Shown here: positions 51,386-59,739 of the stretch, piece after piece
Position numbering within the stretch: position 1 is the stretch's first letter
Layout of the letters: every line of letters starts with the position of its first letter
Assembly (NCBI RefSeq): GCF_003287355.1
Contig: NZ_QMIM01000015.1
Coordinates: 1 to 64,000, forward strand
Origin: Halorubrum sp. 48-1-W
GTDB lineage: Archaea > Halobacteriota > Halobacteria > Halobacteriales > Haloferacaceae
DNA: 64,000 nt
Reading direction: 5' to 3'
Made by a program: the position numbers and the translations under genes
The notes under the pieces: model-generated
The model's database searches: none
The model's input: the letters and a program-made list of their open reading frames with translations, nothing else
Told to the model about the DNA's origin: nothing

Positions 51386-51715
51386 ATGAACGAACAGCTC
51401 TCTTCTCCGGCGTTCGATTCTCACCTCGATGCGCTCGGCCACGTCGCTCGCCGCCGACTGCTCCTCGCGCTTCTCGACACGAGTTCGGCGGACGACGGCG
51501 CGGTCGAGTTCGATCGGCTCGCGTCCGACTCCGCCGAGGGGGACCCACTGCTGTCGATGCGTCACCGCCACCTCCCGAAACTCGAGGAACACGGGTTCAT
51601 CGACGTCGACCCGGACAGTCGCTCGGTGAGCAAGGGTCCTCACTTCGAGGAGATCAGACCCCTCCTCGAACTGCTCGACGAAAACGGCGACCGGCTGCCC
51701 GCCGACTGGGTGTGA
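51386..51715 (+). CDS. soluble DUF7344-like winged-helix protein
   Basis: A 109-residue protein with the same winged-helix plan as the 40741 and 41381 products: FDSHLDALGHVARRRLLLALL, VEFDRLASDS, and SMRHRHLPKLEEHGFIDVDPDSRSV with the H-L-P-K-L-E turn. Unlike those it has no membrane segments. Likely a DNA-binding regulator; target unknown. It is convergent with the TrmB gene at 51740. Confidence 0.78.
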   Translation: MNEQLSSPAFDSHLDALGHVARRRLLLALLDTSSADDGAVEFDRLASDSAEGDPLLSMRHRHLPKLEEHGFIDVDPDSRSVSKGPHFEEIRPLLELLDENGDRLPADWV

Positions 51716-51739
51716 CGGGGGTCGATACGGCGAGAAGCG

Positions 51740-52546
51740 TCACTCCGGGTGGGGATCGTGTCTCGGGAGCAAACCCTGTGCGAGCAGACGCCGGGAGATC
51801 ACGACGAGACCATTGCGGAACCCGCCGCCGAAGATAGCCTGCTCCTCGCGAGTGTCGGGGACGATCGTACTGACGAGGATCGAGGACCGGTCGACGAGGA
51901 GGAGCCGACCGATGGCCAGGTTGTCGGACACGTCTCCCGCGTTGCGCAACCACTCCAGTCCGGACACGAACGTCGTCGCGTTCGGGATGACCCCGTTGAT
52001 ACGTGACTCGAGCGACTCGCTAACGGCACCAACGAGCAGGTCGACCCCGGGATCGAGGGCGTTCAGGCTCTCGATCAACTCGTCCGTCAGCAGTGAGTCG
52101 TCGCCCAGGACCAACACGACCTCCTCCGTCGCGTCGTCGATCAGCTGAATCGCCCGGTTCGCGATCGCGGCCGTTCCGGACATCGACCAGACCTCCTGGA
52201 CCTGGTCCGCCTCCTTCGATTCGACCGGTTCGGTTCGATCGAGGGCCCGATGGAGGCGCGCAACGCGGTCCTCGTACTGGTCGCGAAGCGTTTCGGTGGC
52301 CTCCTCGATCGCGACGGCCCGAAACCGCTGGGGGCTCGAGTGCTGGATCTCGACGAGCCCCTGGGCTTCCAACACCCGGATCGCGTCGTAGATACGCGTC
52401 CGGGGGACGTCCGTGATCTCGCTCAGCTGTTTCGCCGTCCCCGACTCGACGCGTGACAGTCCGACGAAACACTTCGCCTCGTACTCCTTCAAGCCGAGGT
52501 GCTGAAGGACTTCGATCGCTTCGTTTGCTGTATCATCAGTGCTCAT
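51740..52546 (-). CDS. TrmB-family transcriptional regulator
   Basis: A 268-residue regulator; the ATG at 52544-52546 gives MSTDDTANEAIEVLQHLGLK (a TTG three codons earlier is less likely). Residues 10-75 are the TrmB winged helix: LGLKEYEAKCFVGLSRVESGTAKQLSEITDVPRTRIYDAIRVL. A coiled-coil dimerisation helix follows (EDRVARLHRALDRTEP), then a C-terminal effector domain with a phospholipase-D-like look (AIQLIDDATEEVVLVLGDDSLLTDELI). It lacks the sugar-binding domain of classical TrmB. Divergent from a second, similar TrmB gene at 52916. Confidence 0.85.
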   Translation of the reverse strand: MSTDDTANEAIEVLQHLGLKEYEAKCFVGLSRVESGTAKQLSEITDVPRTRIYDAIRVLEAQGLVEIQHSSPQRFRAVAIEEATETLRDQYEDRVARLHRALDRTEPVESKEADQVQEVWSMSGTAAIANRAIQLIDDATEEVVLVLGDDSLLTDELIESLNALDPGVDLLVGAVSESLESRINGVIPNATTFVSGLEWLRNAGDVSDNLAIGRLLLVDRSSILVSTIVPDTREEQAIFGGGFRNGLVVISRRLLAQGLLPRHDPHPE

Positions 52547-52915
52547 GTGTCCCAACTCGCAACCCGGAGACTCCGGATCGTTTCGCCTATCGTACCGCCG
52601 GCCAAATAGGCGTTGTCACTGACTCCGGGACCGACTTACCGGAGACGTCCCACGTGACACGGTCTCCCGCCGTGTTCTATCCTGTAGAGACGTACTGTTA
52701 CGATTCAGGTCACAACTACAAAAACGTTCGCGAGCCGTCATCGATCGCTCCGATCCGACTTTTCACCCGGTTAATCACAAAACTATTATAGCTATCAACG
52801 TCGTACTCGCACTCCCGGTACGCGCCTCGGTACTTGTGTCCCAACCACAACCCGATGCGTGCCGGGCCTGGTCACACTTCGTGGCCGGGTTTCCGCAGTA
52901 CGGCGTCACGATACC
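52547..52915. promoter_or_regulatory. 369-base divergent region between two TrmB genes with a repeated motif
   Basis: Two related sequences lie near its ends in the same orientation: tgtgtcccaactcgcaaccc at 52546-52565 (overlapping the minus-strand start) and tgtgtcccaaccacaaccc at 52835-52853, about 60 bases before the plus-strand ATG. The centre is A/T-rich (ctacaaaaacgttcg at 52716-52730 and aactattatagctatcaac at 52780-52798), the likely promoter elements. No gene seen. Confidence 0.5.
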
Positions 52916-53701
52916 ATGAACACGGGATCCTTCGATACCCCTCGATCCGCAGCCGTCGAGCAACTCGAGCAGTTCGGCCTCAGTGCGTACGCTGCCCGGA
53001 CGTTCGTCGCGCTCGTGAGTCTCGAGGCGGGCACGGCAAAGGACGTGAGCGAGGTCTCGGACGTCCCCCGGACGCGGGTCTACGACGCGATCGACGAACT
53101 CCACGGGAGGGGGTTGGTCGACGTCCGGCACTCCTCTCCCAAGGAGTTCTGGGCGATATCGGCGGAGACCGCCTCCCGGAAGTTCGAACGGGAGATGTCT
53201 CACCGGGTGTCGGTCCTGACGACCGCACTGGACGATATCGAACCGACACGTCGAACCGAGGAACAGCGCGGCGTCTGGACCGTGGACGAGAGGGAGGCAG
53301 TTACCGACCGCGTGACCGAGATCATCGGCGACGCGGACGACGAGATAGTCTACATGACCGTCGAGGAACTGCTCGACGAGGACGTCATCGACGCGCTCCG
53401 TTCCGCTGTGGACCGCGGCGTGCGGATCCGGCTGGGCGGCGTCTCATCCGACGTGCGAGACCGGATCCGCGAGGAGGTTCCCGAGGCGGAGACGTTCGAC
53501 TCGATCTGGCTCTGGTCGGACACGCCCGCGGGCCGACTGATGATGGTCGACGAGACGCGCGCGCTCGTGAGCGTCCTCGTCGACGACGAGGACGCGGACC
53601 CGACCGATCTGCCATCGGAGACGGCGATCTGGGGGTCGGGCGAGACGAACAGCCTCGTCGTCGTCCTGAAAGCGATCTTCGCGTGGCAACTGGAGCGATG
53701 A
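52916..53701 (+). CDS. TrmB-family transcriptional regulator
   Basis: A 261-residue paralog of the 51740 product. The ATG at 52916 gives MNTGSFDTPRSAAVEQLEQF; the upstream frame is not TrmB-like. FGLSAYAARTFVALVSLEAGTAKDVSEVSDVPRTRVYDAIDEL is the winged helix, a coiled coil follows, then an effector domain containing EIIGDADDEIVYMTVEELL and GVRIRLGGVSS. The two proteins share the DVPRTR(I/V)YDAI recognition helix, so they may compete for the same operator. Confidence 0.85.
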   Translation: MNTGSFDTPRSAAVEQLEQFGLSAYAARTFVALVSLEAGTAKDVSEVSDVPRTRVYDAIDELHGRGLVDVRHSSPKEFWAISAETASRKFEREMSHRVSVLTTALDDIEPTRRTEEQRGVWTVDEREAVTDRVTEIIGDADDEIVYMTVEELLDEDVIDALRSAVDRGVRIRLGGVSSDVRDRIREEVPEAETFDSIWLWSDTPAGRLMMVDETRALVSVLVDDEDADPTDLPSETAIWGSGETNSLVVVLKAIFAWQLER

Positions 53702-53788
53702 CCCGGTCCCGTGCCGAGCGACACCGAACCGACGAGATGAACCCACCAGACACTTTGAACGCATCACACACTTCCGACGGTACGCGAC

Positions 53789-54109
53789 ATGATTGACGAG
53801 CCGAACCGAACGGGCAACGACGACGGATCCGGAACCGCCGGCGTCGTCCACTCCCGGTACGACTGGTCGGAGACGACCCCGGTAGAGGCCGTCATCGAGG
53901 TCGTCGCGGTCGCCGTCGATCGCGAGCCGACGACGCTCGACTCCCTGTCCGAGTCCATCGACACCGACGCGTTGAACGAGGTGTTTCGATCGAACGACTC
54001 GGGAACGGTCCACGAGGGGACGTCCGTCTCGTTCGTCTTTGCCGATCGGCACGTCAGCGTTCACGCGAGCGGCGACGTCTTCGTCAGTCCGGTCCCCTCG
54101 GACGAGTGA
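53789..54109 (+). CDS. stand-alone HalOD1 domain protein
   Basis: A 106-residue protein. An acidic/Asn-rich lead of about 30 residues precedes TPVEAVIEVVAVAVDREPTTLDSLSESIDTDALNEVF, the HalOD1 helical core (L-x-S-L-x-x-IDTDAL), and GTSVSFVFADRHVSVHASGDVFV, the hairpin. It follows the TrmB gene by 87 bases on the same strand; cotranscription is possible. Confidence 0.8.
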   Translation: MIDEPNRTGNDDGSGTAGVVHSRYDWSETTPVEAVIEVVAVAVDREPTTLDSLSESIDTDALNEVFRSNDSGTVHEGTSVSFVFADRHVSVHASGDVFVSPVPSDE

Positions 54110-54169
54110 CGGCGGACCGCGACGAACGCGGTAGCGAGCCTTTTACTCGTGCCCTGCGAACGGCCGGAC

Positions 54170-54832
54170 GTGAGCGACGAGAGCACGGACGGCGCGAGCG
54201 ACGAGAGCACGGACGGCGCGAGCGGCCGATCGGGCGTCGACGCCTATCGGACGAGTACGGACGGGAACGACGGGACGCGCGCCGACGGGCTCGAACGCCA
54301 TCGGACCCCCGGCGTTCGGAACTCGCTGTGGTCCTGGCCCGACGCGAAGTCGCCGCTCGTCGTCGTTCGCAACTACGTCGTGATCGTTCTCGCGCGTATC
54401 GCACCGAGCCTCCGGCTCAAGAACCGACTGCTCTCGTGGATCGGCGTGACGGTCGGCTCGGGCGTCTCCTGGGGCCTCGAGTCGACGCCGGACGTGTTCT
54501 GGCCCGAGCGGATCACCGTGGGGGACGACGCCATCGTCGGCTACGACGCCACGCTGTTGTGCCACGAGTTCCTCCAGGACGAGTATCGCCTCGGCGACGT
54601 GGTGATCGAGGACCGCGCGATGATCGGCGCGGGCGCGGTCGTCCTCCCGGGCGTGACGGTCGGCGAGGGCGCACGCGTCGCCGCCAACTCGCTCGTGGCC
54701 GAGGACGTGCCGCCACGGACGACGGTGGCGGGCGTTCCCGCGGAGGTCGTCTCCCGAGCCGGCGACGTGGAAGCGGCCGACGGAAACACTGCTGACGTGG
54801 AAGCGGCCGACGGAAACACTGCCGACGAGTAG
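54170..54832 (+). CDS. hexapeptide-repeat acyltransferase
   Basis: A 220-residue protein read from GTG 54170 (VSDESTDGAS); a GTG seven codons upstream (54149) also lies in frame, but the first leaves about 25 bases to the cctttta box at 54138-54144, typical of leaderless haloarchaeal transcripts. The low-complexity N-terminus (1-60) includes an eight-residue duplication. A hydrophobic patch follows (VRNYVVIVLARIAPSLRL), then a left-handed beta-helix: PERITVGDDAIVGYDATLL, a loop with HEFLQDEYRLG, VVIEDRAMIGAGAVVLPG and VTVGEGARVAANSLV. This resembles maltose/galactoside O-acetyltransferases. The C-terminus carries a ten-residue repeat encoded by duplicated DNA. Substrate unknown. Confidence 0.78.
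   Translation: MSDESTDGASDESTDGASGRSGVDAYRTSTDGNDGTRADGLERHRTPGVRNSLWSWPDAKSPLVVVRNYVVIVLARIAPSLRLKNRLLSWIGVTVGSGVSWGLESTPDVFWPERITVGDDAIVGYDATLLCHEFLQDEYRLGDVVIEDRAMIGAGAVVLPGVTVGEGARVAANSLVAEDVPPRTTVAGVPAEVVSRAGDVEAADGNTADVEAADGNTADE
54173..54220 (+). repeat. 24-bp perfect tandem duplication in an N-terminal coding region
   Basis: The 24-bp unit beginning agcgacgagagcacggacgg occupies 54173-54196 and 54197-54220, duplicating eight residues (SDESTDGA) near the N-terminus of the acyltransferase. Confidence 0.92.
54764..54823 (+). repeat. 30-bp tandem duplication at the acyltransferase C-terminus
   Basis: The 30-bp unit beginning gacgtggaagcggccgacgg occurs at 54764-54793 and 54794-54823 with one mismatch at the last base, duplicating DVEAADGNTA. 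It lies just before the stop at 54830-54832. Confidence 0.92.
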
Positions 54833-54843
54833 CTAGCGCCCGG

Positions 54844-55161
54844 TCAGTTCTCGTCGGTATCGTCGAGTGCGTCGGTGCCGTCGCCCCCGTTCGCGTCGGG
54901 CCCCTCCTCGGTTTCCGCCTCGACGATGTGCGCCTCGGTGCTCACGGCGTCGAGGTCGACGCCGACCTCCTCCGCGACGGCGTCGAGGACCGCGCGCTGT
55001 TCGGCCATCTCGTTTTCGAGCGCCTGGACCCGTTCGGAGGTGTCGAGCACCGTCGTCTGGGTCTCCTCGACCTCCGTCCGGAGCTCGTTGATCTTCTGGT
55101 ACGTGCGCTCCGCCTTGTCGGCGAGCGTCTGGATCTTCTTCGCCGTGTCGCCGAATCCCAT
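54844..55161 (-). CDS. DUF5798-like coiled-coil protein
   Basis: A 105-residue haloarchaeal protein; ATG 55159-55161 (MGFGDTAKKIQTLADKAERT) is the usual start. Residues 5-70 are a continuous amphipathic coiled coil (KINELRTEVEETQTTVLDTSERVQALENEMAEQRAVLDAVAEE is its heptad region), followed by an acidic tail. Probably an oligomeric scaffold; no activity can be inferred. Convergent with the acyltransferase. Confidence 0.72.
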   Translation of the reverse strand: MGFGDTAKKIQTLADKAERTYQKINELRTEVEETQTTVLDTSERVQALENEMAEQRAVLDAVAEEVGVDLDAVSTEAHIVEAETEEGPDANGGDGTDALDDTDEN

Positions 55162-55321
55162 ACCGAGCACTCACACCCACGATACCTGTGTTTTTCCGTT
55201 CGTCGCCGGGTCGGGCCTCCCTCGGAGCGGTGGAACCGGTTCGGTACAGCCGCGACGCCGGCCTCGCCCGGGACGTCCCGTGCGACGGTGGACTTTTGTT
55301 CGAACCCGGCAAGAGAGAGGT

Positions 55322-56116
55322 GTGAGCGCAGCCCGGATCCTGTTGACGAACGACGACGGCATCGACGCTGTCGGTTTGAGAGCCGTCCACGACGCGCTCG
55401 CAGACGAGTACGACGTCGTGACGGTTGCCCCGACCGGCGACCGCTCCTCGGTCGGCCGGGCGCTCTCGGACGGCGTGACGGTCTCGGACCACGAGCTCGG
55501 CTACGCGGTCGACGGTACCCCGGTGGACTGCGTCGTCGCGGGGGTAGACGAGCTCGTTCCCGACGTCGACCTGGTCGTCGCCGGCTGTAACGAGGGGGCG
55601 AACCTGGGGTCGTACGTCCTCGGCCGGTCGGGGACGGTCTCCGCGGCCGTGGAGGCCGCGCTCTTCGGCGTCCCCGCCGTGGCGACGTCGATGTACGTCC
55701 CCGGCGGCGACGACTGGTGGAAGACCGACCTCGAGCCCGCCCACTTCGACCACGCCGCCCGCGCCACCCGGTACCTGGTCGACAACGCGTTCGACGCCGG
55801 CGTCTTCGAGTCGGCCGACTACCTGAACGTGAACGCGCCCATCGCCGACGAGGAGCCCGCCCCCATGCGGGTGACGCGCCCGTCGGACTGGTACGGCATG
55901 ACCGCGGATCACGACGGAAACGGCACGATAACCTTCGCCGACCCGATCTGGGGTCGGATGACCGAGGCGGACGTGCCGGATTCGGTCGGCACCGACCGCC
56001 GTGCCGTCGTCGACGGCGAGGTGTCGGTCTCGCCGCTTACGGTCCCGCACGGCGTCGCGTCGAACGGCGCGCTCGACGGGCTCGCGGAGCGGTACGAGCG
56101 TTCCTCGAGGGAGTGA
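55322..56116 (+). CDS. surE: 5'/3'-nucleotidase SurE
   Basis: A 264-residue nucleotidase. The start is GTG at 55322 (read VSAARILLTNDDGIDAVG); the family always begins a few residues before ILLTNDDG, which rules out the longer frame. LLTNDDG supplies the two metal Asp residues, APTGDRSSVGRAL the Ser region, and VVAGCNEGANLG near residue 90 the metal-binding Asn. GVPAVATSMY and LNVNAPIADEEP are further landmarks. SurE removes phosphate from nucleoside monophosphates. Short leader; it is followed by 20-bp tandem repeats. Confidence 0.93.
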   Translation: MSAARILLTNDDGIDAVGLRAVHDALADEYDVVTVAPTGDRSSVGRALSDGVTVSDHELGYAVDGTPVDCVVAGVDELVPDVDLVVAGCNEGANLGSYVLGRSGTVSAAVEAALFGVPAVATSMYVPGGDDWWKTDLEPAHFDHAARATRYLVDNAFDAGVFESADYLNVNAPIADEEPAPMRVTRPSDWYGMTADHDGNGTITFADPIWGRMTEADVPDSVGTDRRAVVDGEVSVSPLTVPHGVASNGALDGLAERYERSSRE

Positions 56117-56127
56117 CTCTCCCGACC

Positions 56128-56187
56128 GTCACTCGTCGTCGCTGCCGGTCACTCGTCGTCGCTGCCGGTCACTCGTCGTCGTCGCTG
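56128..56187 (+). repeat. three 20-bp tandem repeats between surE and grpE
   Basis: gtcactcgtcgtcgctgccg fills 56128-56147 and 56148-56167; a third, slightly altered copy at 56168-56187 contains the grpE stop (complement of 56169-56171) and its last codons. The duplication therefore copied a gene end outward. Confidence 0.92.
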
Positions 56188-56834
56188 ACCGTCACCTGCG
56201 CCTCGATGATGACGCGGTCGCCCATCTCGTAGCCGGGCTCGTACACCTCGTGGACGGTCCCGTCGGGCTGGTCGCTGTCGACCCTGAGCATGACCTGGTG
56301 GCGCGCGGGGTCGACCGCCTCGCCCGGTTCCGGCTCGATCGGCTCGACGCCCTCGTCGGCGAGCACCTCGTCGAACTTCCCGAGTGTCGACTCCACGCCC
56401 GGGCGGATGTCGCTGCCGTCCTCCTGGTCGAGTGCCCGCTTGAGGTCGTTTCGGACCGGCACGATCCGTTCGACGAGTGCCTCGGAGGCCCGCTCGCGGA
56501 TCTCCTCGCGCTTGCGTTTGGCCCGCTGTTTGTAGTTGCTGAAGTCGGCGCGAACGCGCGCGAGCTTGCCCGTCAGCTCGTCGACCTCCTCACGGCGCTC
56601 GTCGAGTTCCGACTCGAGGTCGGCCACCTCTTCCGCGAGCGCCTCGTCGTGTTCGGCGACGCGGTCGGCGAGGGTGGGCTCGACGGCGTCCCCGCCCCCG
56701 GCGTCCCCGCCCCCGGCGTCCCCGTCCACCTCGGTCGCGTCCTCGGCGGCCGCGTCGCCCCCGGATCCGGCGTCCTCGGCGGTCGCGTCGGGCTCACCTG
56801 GCGATCCGACCTCGACGGCGTCGTCGTCGCTCAT
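56169..56834 (-). CDS. grpE: GrpE nucleotide exchange factor
   Basis: A 221-residue co-chaperone that releases ADP from DnaK. The ATG at 56832-56834 starts MSDDDAVEVGSPG. The first 60 residues are a low-complexity acidic/Gly lead with a GDAGGGDAGG repeat. The long coiled coil covers ALAEEVADLESELDERREEVDELTGKLARVRADFSNYKQRAKRKRE, where RADFSNYKQR is the family signature. The beta-domain ends HEVYEPGYEMGDRVIIEAQVTVSD, matching the GrpE GY-x-L/M-x-D/G-R-V-I-R-P/EA motif. DnaK and DnaJ are not in the window. Confidence 0.95.
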   Translation of the reverse strand: MSDDDAVEVGSPGEPDATAEDAGSGGDAAAEDATEVDGDAGGGDAGGGDAVEPTLADRVAEHDEALAEEVADLESELDERREEVDELTGKLARVRADFSNYKQRAKRKREEIRERASEALVERIVPVRNDLKRALDQEDGSDIRPGVESTLGKFDEVLADEGVEPIEPEPGEAVDPARHQVMLRVDSDQPDGTVHEVYEPGYEMGDRVIIEAQVTVSDDDE

Positions 56835-56971
56835 GTCCGATCGAAGTCCGTCGGCGTGTATAAGCGTTGTAGAACGCGGTCGATCCCGGGGTGGTCCCGA
56901 TCCTTCCCAGCCACCGCCGGCGCGACCGCGACCTGCCGGGTTACTTATCCCGCCCCGGCGTACGGCCGTCG

Positions 56972-58846
56972 ATGACCGCACCGAACCGGAACACGCTGTG
57001 GGCGCGGGCGATCGTCGACGAGCTCGTCGCTGTGGGCGTGGACGCCGTCGTCGTCTCGCCCGGCAGTCGCTCGACGCCCCTGACCGTGGCCGCAGCACGC
57101 CACGCGGACCTCCACCTGTTCTCACAGCTCGACGAACGGTCGGCCGCCTACTTCGCGCTGGGCCGCGCCCGCCGGACCGGCCGCGTGACGCCGCTGATCT
57201 GTACCTCCGGCACCGCCGCCGCCAACTACCACCCGGCGGTGATGGAGGCGGACAACGCCCGGGTGCCGCTGCTCGCGCTCACGGCGGACCGCCCGCCCGA
57301 ACTCCGCGACTCCGGGGCCAACCAGACCGCCGACCAGGAGAAGCTGTACGGCGACGCGGTCCGGCTCTACAAGGACTTGCCGGAGCCGGCCCCGGCCGAC
57401 CGCGCGTTGCGGTCGGTTCGGACCACCGTCGCGCGCGCGGTGGCGACCGCGGAGGGCGCGGACGCCGGACCCGTCCACCTCAACGTCCCGTTCGCGAAGC
57501 CGCTCGAACCGACGCCGGTCGAGGGGGACGTCCCGGACGACCTCGACCCGACCGCGGCCACCGGACGCGACGGCCCCTACGTCGACGTGACGCCCGGGTC
57601 GCCGGAGCCGGGGGAGACCGCGCTCCGCGAACTCTCGGAGGCGCTCTCAGCCGACCGCGGACTGATCGTCGCCGGCCCCGCGGACCCGCCGGGGCTCGAC
57701 CCCGAGGCGATGACGGCGCTGTCGCACGCCACGGGGTACCCGGTCCTCGCGGACCCCCTCTCGGGGCTCCGGTTCGGCGGCCACACCCGGGTCGCGCCCG
57801 TGATCGGCGCGTACGACGCGTATCTCTCGGCGACCGTCGCGGGGGGCGGGTCCCCCGCCGCCGACGGCTGGACCGACCCCGAGGTCGTCCTCCGACTCGG
57901 CGCGTCGCCCACCTCGAAGCGCCTCCGGAAGTACCTCGCCGGGACGGGGGCGGACCAGTACGCCGTCGATCCGGCGGGCCGGTGGCGCGAGGCCGAGTTC
58001 GCCGCGACCGACCTCGTCGTCGCCGAGCCGAACCGCCTGTGCGCCCGGCTCTCTCGGCTCGTCTCCGGCAGTGGGGGCGACCCCGCGTGGCGCGACCAGT
58101 GGGAGTCGGCCGACCGGGTCGCCCGCGAGTACCACCGCCGTGACCGGGGGATCGGGGGGGACGGTAAGGGGTCCCCCGGGTTCCACGAGGGCGACGTGCT
58201 CCGCGTCGTCGCCGAGGCTGTCCCGGACCCGTCGACGCTCTTCGTCTCCAACTCGATGCCGGTCCGCGACCTCGACCGGTTCGTCCCGCCGTCGACGACG
58301 AACCTCACCGCGCTCGGCAACCGTGGCGTCTCCGGCATCGACGGGATCGTCTCGAGCGCGCTCGGCGCGGGCTCCGCGACCACCGACGACCTCACGCTCG
58401 TCGTCGGCGACCTCGCGCTGTATCACGACACCAACGGCCTACTCGCGGCCGACCGTTGCGACGTCGACGTCACGGTCGTCCTCGTCAACAACGACGGCGG
58501 CGGGATCTTCCACGCGCTCCCGATCGAGTCGTTCGACCCGCCCTTCACCGCGGAGTTCAAGACGCCCCACGGGCTTGCCTTTGAGCCGGTCGCCGACCTC
58601 CACGGCCTCGAGTACGCCCGGATCGACGCCCGGCCCGATTCGGAGACCACGGACGGATCGGCGGCCACGGGCGGATCGGCGACTGCGGACGCAACCGGCG
58701 CGCTCGCGGAGGCGTACGGACGCGCCCGCGACGCCGACGGCTCCCACCTGATCGAGGTGCGGACCGACGCCGAGTCGAGCCACCGGACGCGCGAGCGGCT
58801 GGCGGCGGCCGTCGAGCGCGCGGTCCACGGGGGCGGACCGGCGTGA
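56972..58846 (+). CDS. menD: 2-succinyl-5-enolpyruvyl-6-hydroxy-3-cyclohexene-1-carboxylate synthase
   Basis: A 624-residue ThDP enzyme of menaquinone synthesis, condensing isochorismate with 2-oxoglutarate. The ATG at 56972 (MTAPNRNTLWARAIVDEL) lies 22 bases after a ttacttatcc element (56941-56950), fitting a leaderless transcript. VVVSPGSRSTPLTVAAA and QLDERSAAYFALG are MenD signatures, ICTSGTAAANYHPAV the pyrimidine domain with the ThDP Glu earlier, and GNRGVSGIDGIVSSALGA followed by VGDLALYHDTNGLL the GDG-type diphosphate site. Length is slightly above family average because of an acidic insert near the C-terminus (ETTDGSAATGGSATAD). Confidence 0.95.
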   Translation: MTAPNRNTLWARAIVDELVAVGVDAVVVSPGSRSTPLTVAAARHADLHLFSQLDERSAAYFALGRARRTGRVTPLICTSGTAAANYHPAVMEADNARVPLLALTADRPPELRDSGANQTADQEKLYGDAVRLYKDLPEPAPADRALRSVRTTVARAVATAEGADAGPVHLNVPFAKPLEPTPVEGDVPDDLDPTAATGRDGPYVDVTPGSPEPGETALRELSEALSADRGLIVAGPADPPGLDPEAMTALSHATGYPVLADPLSGLRFGGHTRVAPVIGAYDAYLSATVAGGGSPAADGWTDPEVVLRLGASPTSKRLRKYLAGTGADQYAVDPAGRWREAEFAATDLVVAEPNRLCARLSRLVSGSGGDPAWRDQWESADRVAREYHRRDRGIGGDGKGSPGFHEGDVLRVVAEAVPDPSTLFVSNSMPVRDLDRFVPPSTTNLTALGNRGVSGIDGIVSSALGAGSATTDDLTLVVGDLALYHDTNGLLAADRCDVDVTVVLVNNDGGGIFHALPIESFDPPFTAEFKTPHGLAFEPVADLHGLEYARIDARPDSETTDGSAATGGSATADATGALAEAYGRARDADGSHLIEVRTDAESSHRTRERLAAAVERAVHGGGPA

Positions 58847-58907
58847 GCGAGCGGGGTTCGCGCCGGTCGTGCGAACGTTATTAGTCGTCGACGCGCCTAC
58901 CTCGACC

Positions 58908-59702
58908 GTGCAGGTCGTCGGGTACGAGTCGGGCGGGATCGACGAGGGGGACGGCTCCGGGAGCGACGCGGTCGCCGGCGGGCTCTACGTCGCCGACGGT
59001 GGCGAGGTCGAGTACGTCGCAGTCGACCCGGGCACCGAGCTCGCCTTCGGGCTCGGCGACCGCCGGTGTGCCGGGACGGTCCACGAGGGGAGCCACGTCG
59101 CCTGTGAGTCCCCCACTGCGCCGTACTGCGACGCCCACTCTGACGTCTGGGTGTGCGCCCGCTGTACGGGCACGTGTCTCAAAGACGAGATGGACTGCCA
59201 CGAGGAGCACGCGATGTACCTCGTAGCGTTCGCGCCGGACACGTTCAAGGTGGGCGTTACCCGGCTGTGGCGGCTCGGGACGCGGCTCCGCGAGCAGGGG
59301 GCCGACCGCGCGGCCCACGTCCGGACGTTCCCGGACGGCCGGGTTGCCCGCGAGGTGGAGGCCGAACTCGCGAGCGGGCCGGACCTCGTCGACCGGGTCC
59401 GGGTGCCGACGAAACTCGACGGGTTCGGGCGCACCGTCGACGGGGAGGCGTGGGACGCCCTGGTCGATCGCTTCGACCCGATCGAGCGGTTCGACTTCGA
59501 GTACGGGCTCGACCTGGCCGAGCGTCCGGTCGCGGAGACGATGGCGGCCGGGACGGTGCGCGGCTGGAAGGGCCGGGTGCTGGTGCTCGACCGCAGCGGG
59601 TCGACGTACGCGGTCGACGCCCGCGAACTGGTCGGCTACGAGCTGACTGAGGGGGTGCCTGAACGGGATCTCCAGTCGAGTTTGGGGGCGTTCGGAGGTT
59701 GA
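58908..59702 (+). CDS. DUF2797 zinc-ribbon-like protein
   Basis: A 264-residue protein, start taken as GTG 58908 (VQVVGYESGG) because cgttattag at 58875-58883 is then in leaderless-promoter position; an in-frame GTG at 58869 would place the promoter inside the gene. Cys/His ligands cluster at CAGTVHEGSHVAC, YCDAHSDVWVCARCTGTC and DCHEEHAMY (about residues 48-100). KVGVTRLWRLGTRLREQGAD and AREVEAEL follow, resembling the GIY-YIG-like half of DUF2797. Function unknown; nucleic-acid binding is a reasonable guess from the zinc ligands. Confidence 0.78.
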   Translation: MQVVGYESGGIDEGDGSGSDAVAGGLYVADGGEVEYVAVDPGTELAFGLGDRRCAGTVHEGSHVACESPTAPYCDAHSDVWVCARCTGTCLKDEMDCHEEHAMYLVAFAPDTFKVGVTRLWRLGTRLREQGADRAAHVRTFPDGRVAREVEAELASGPDLVDRVRVPTKLDGFGRTVDGEAWDALVDRFDPIERFDFEYGLDLAERPVAETMAAGTVRGWKGRVLVLDRSGSTYAVDARELVGYELTEGVPERDLQSSLGAFGG

Positions 59703-59739
59703 CTCCCGGCCGGACCGACGCCGCCTCGGGGAGTGCCGC

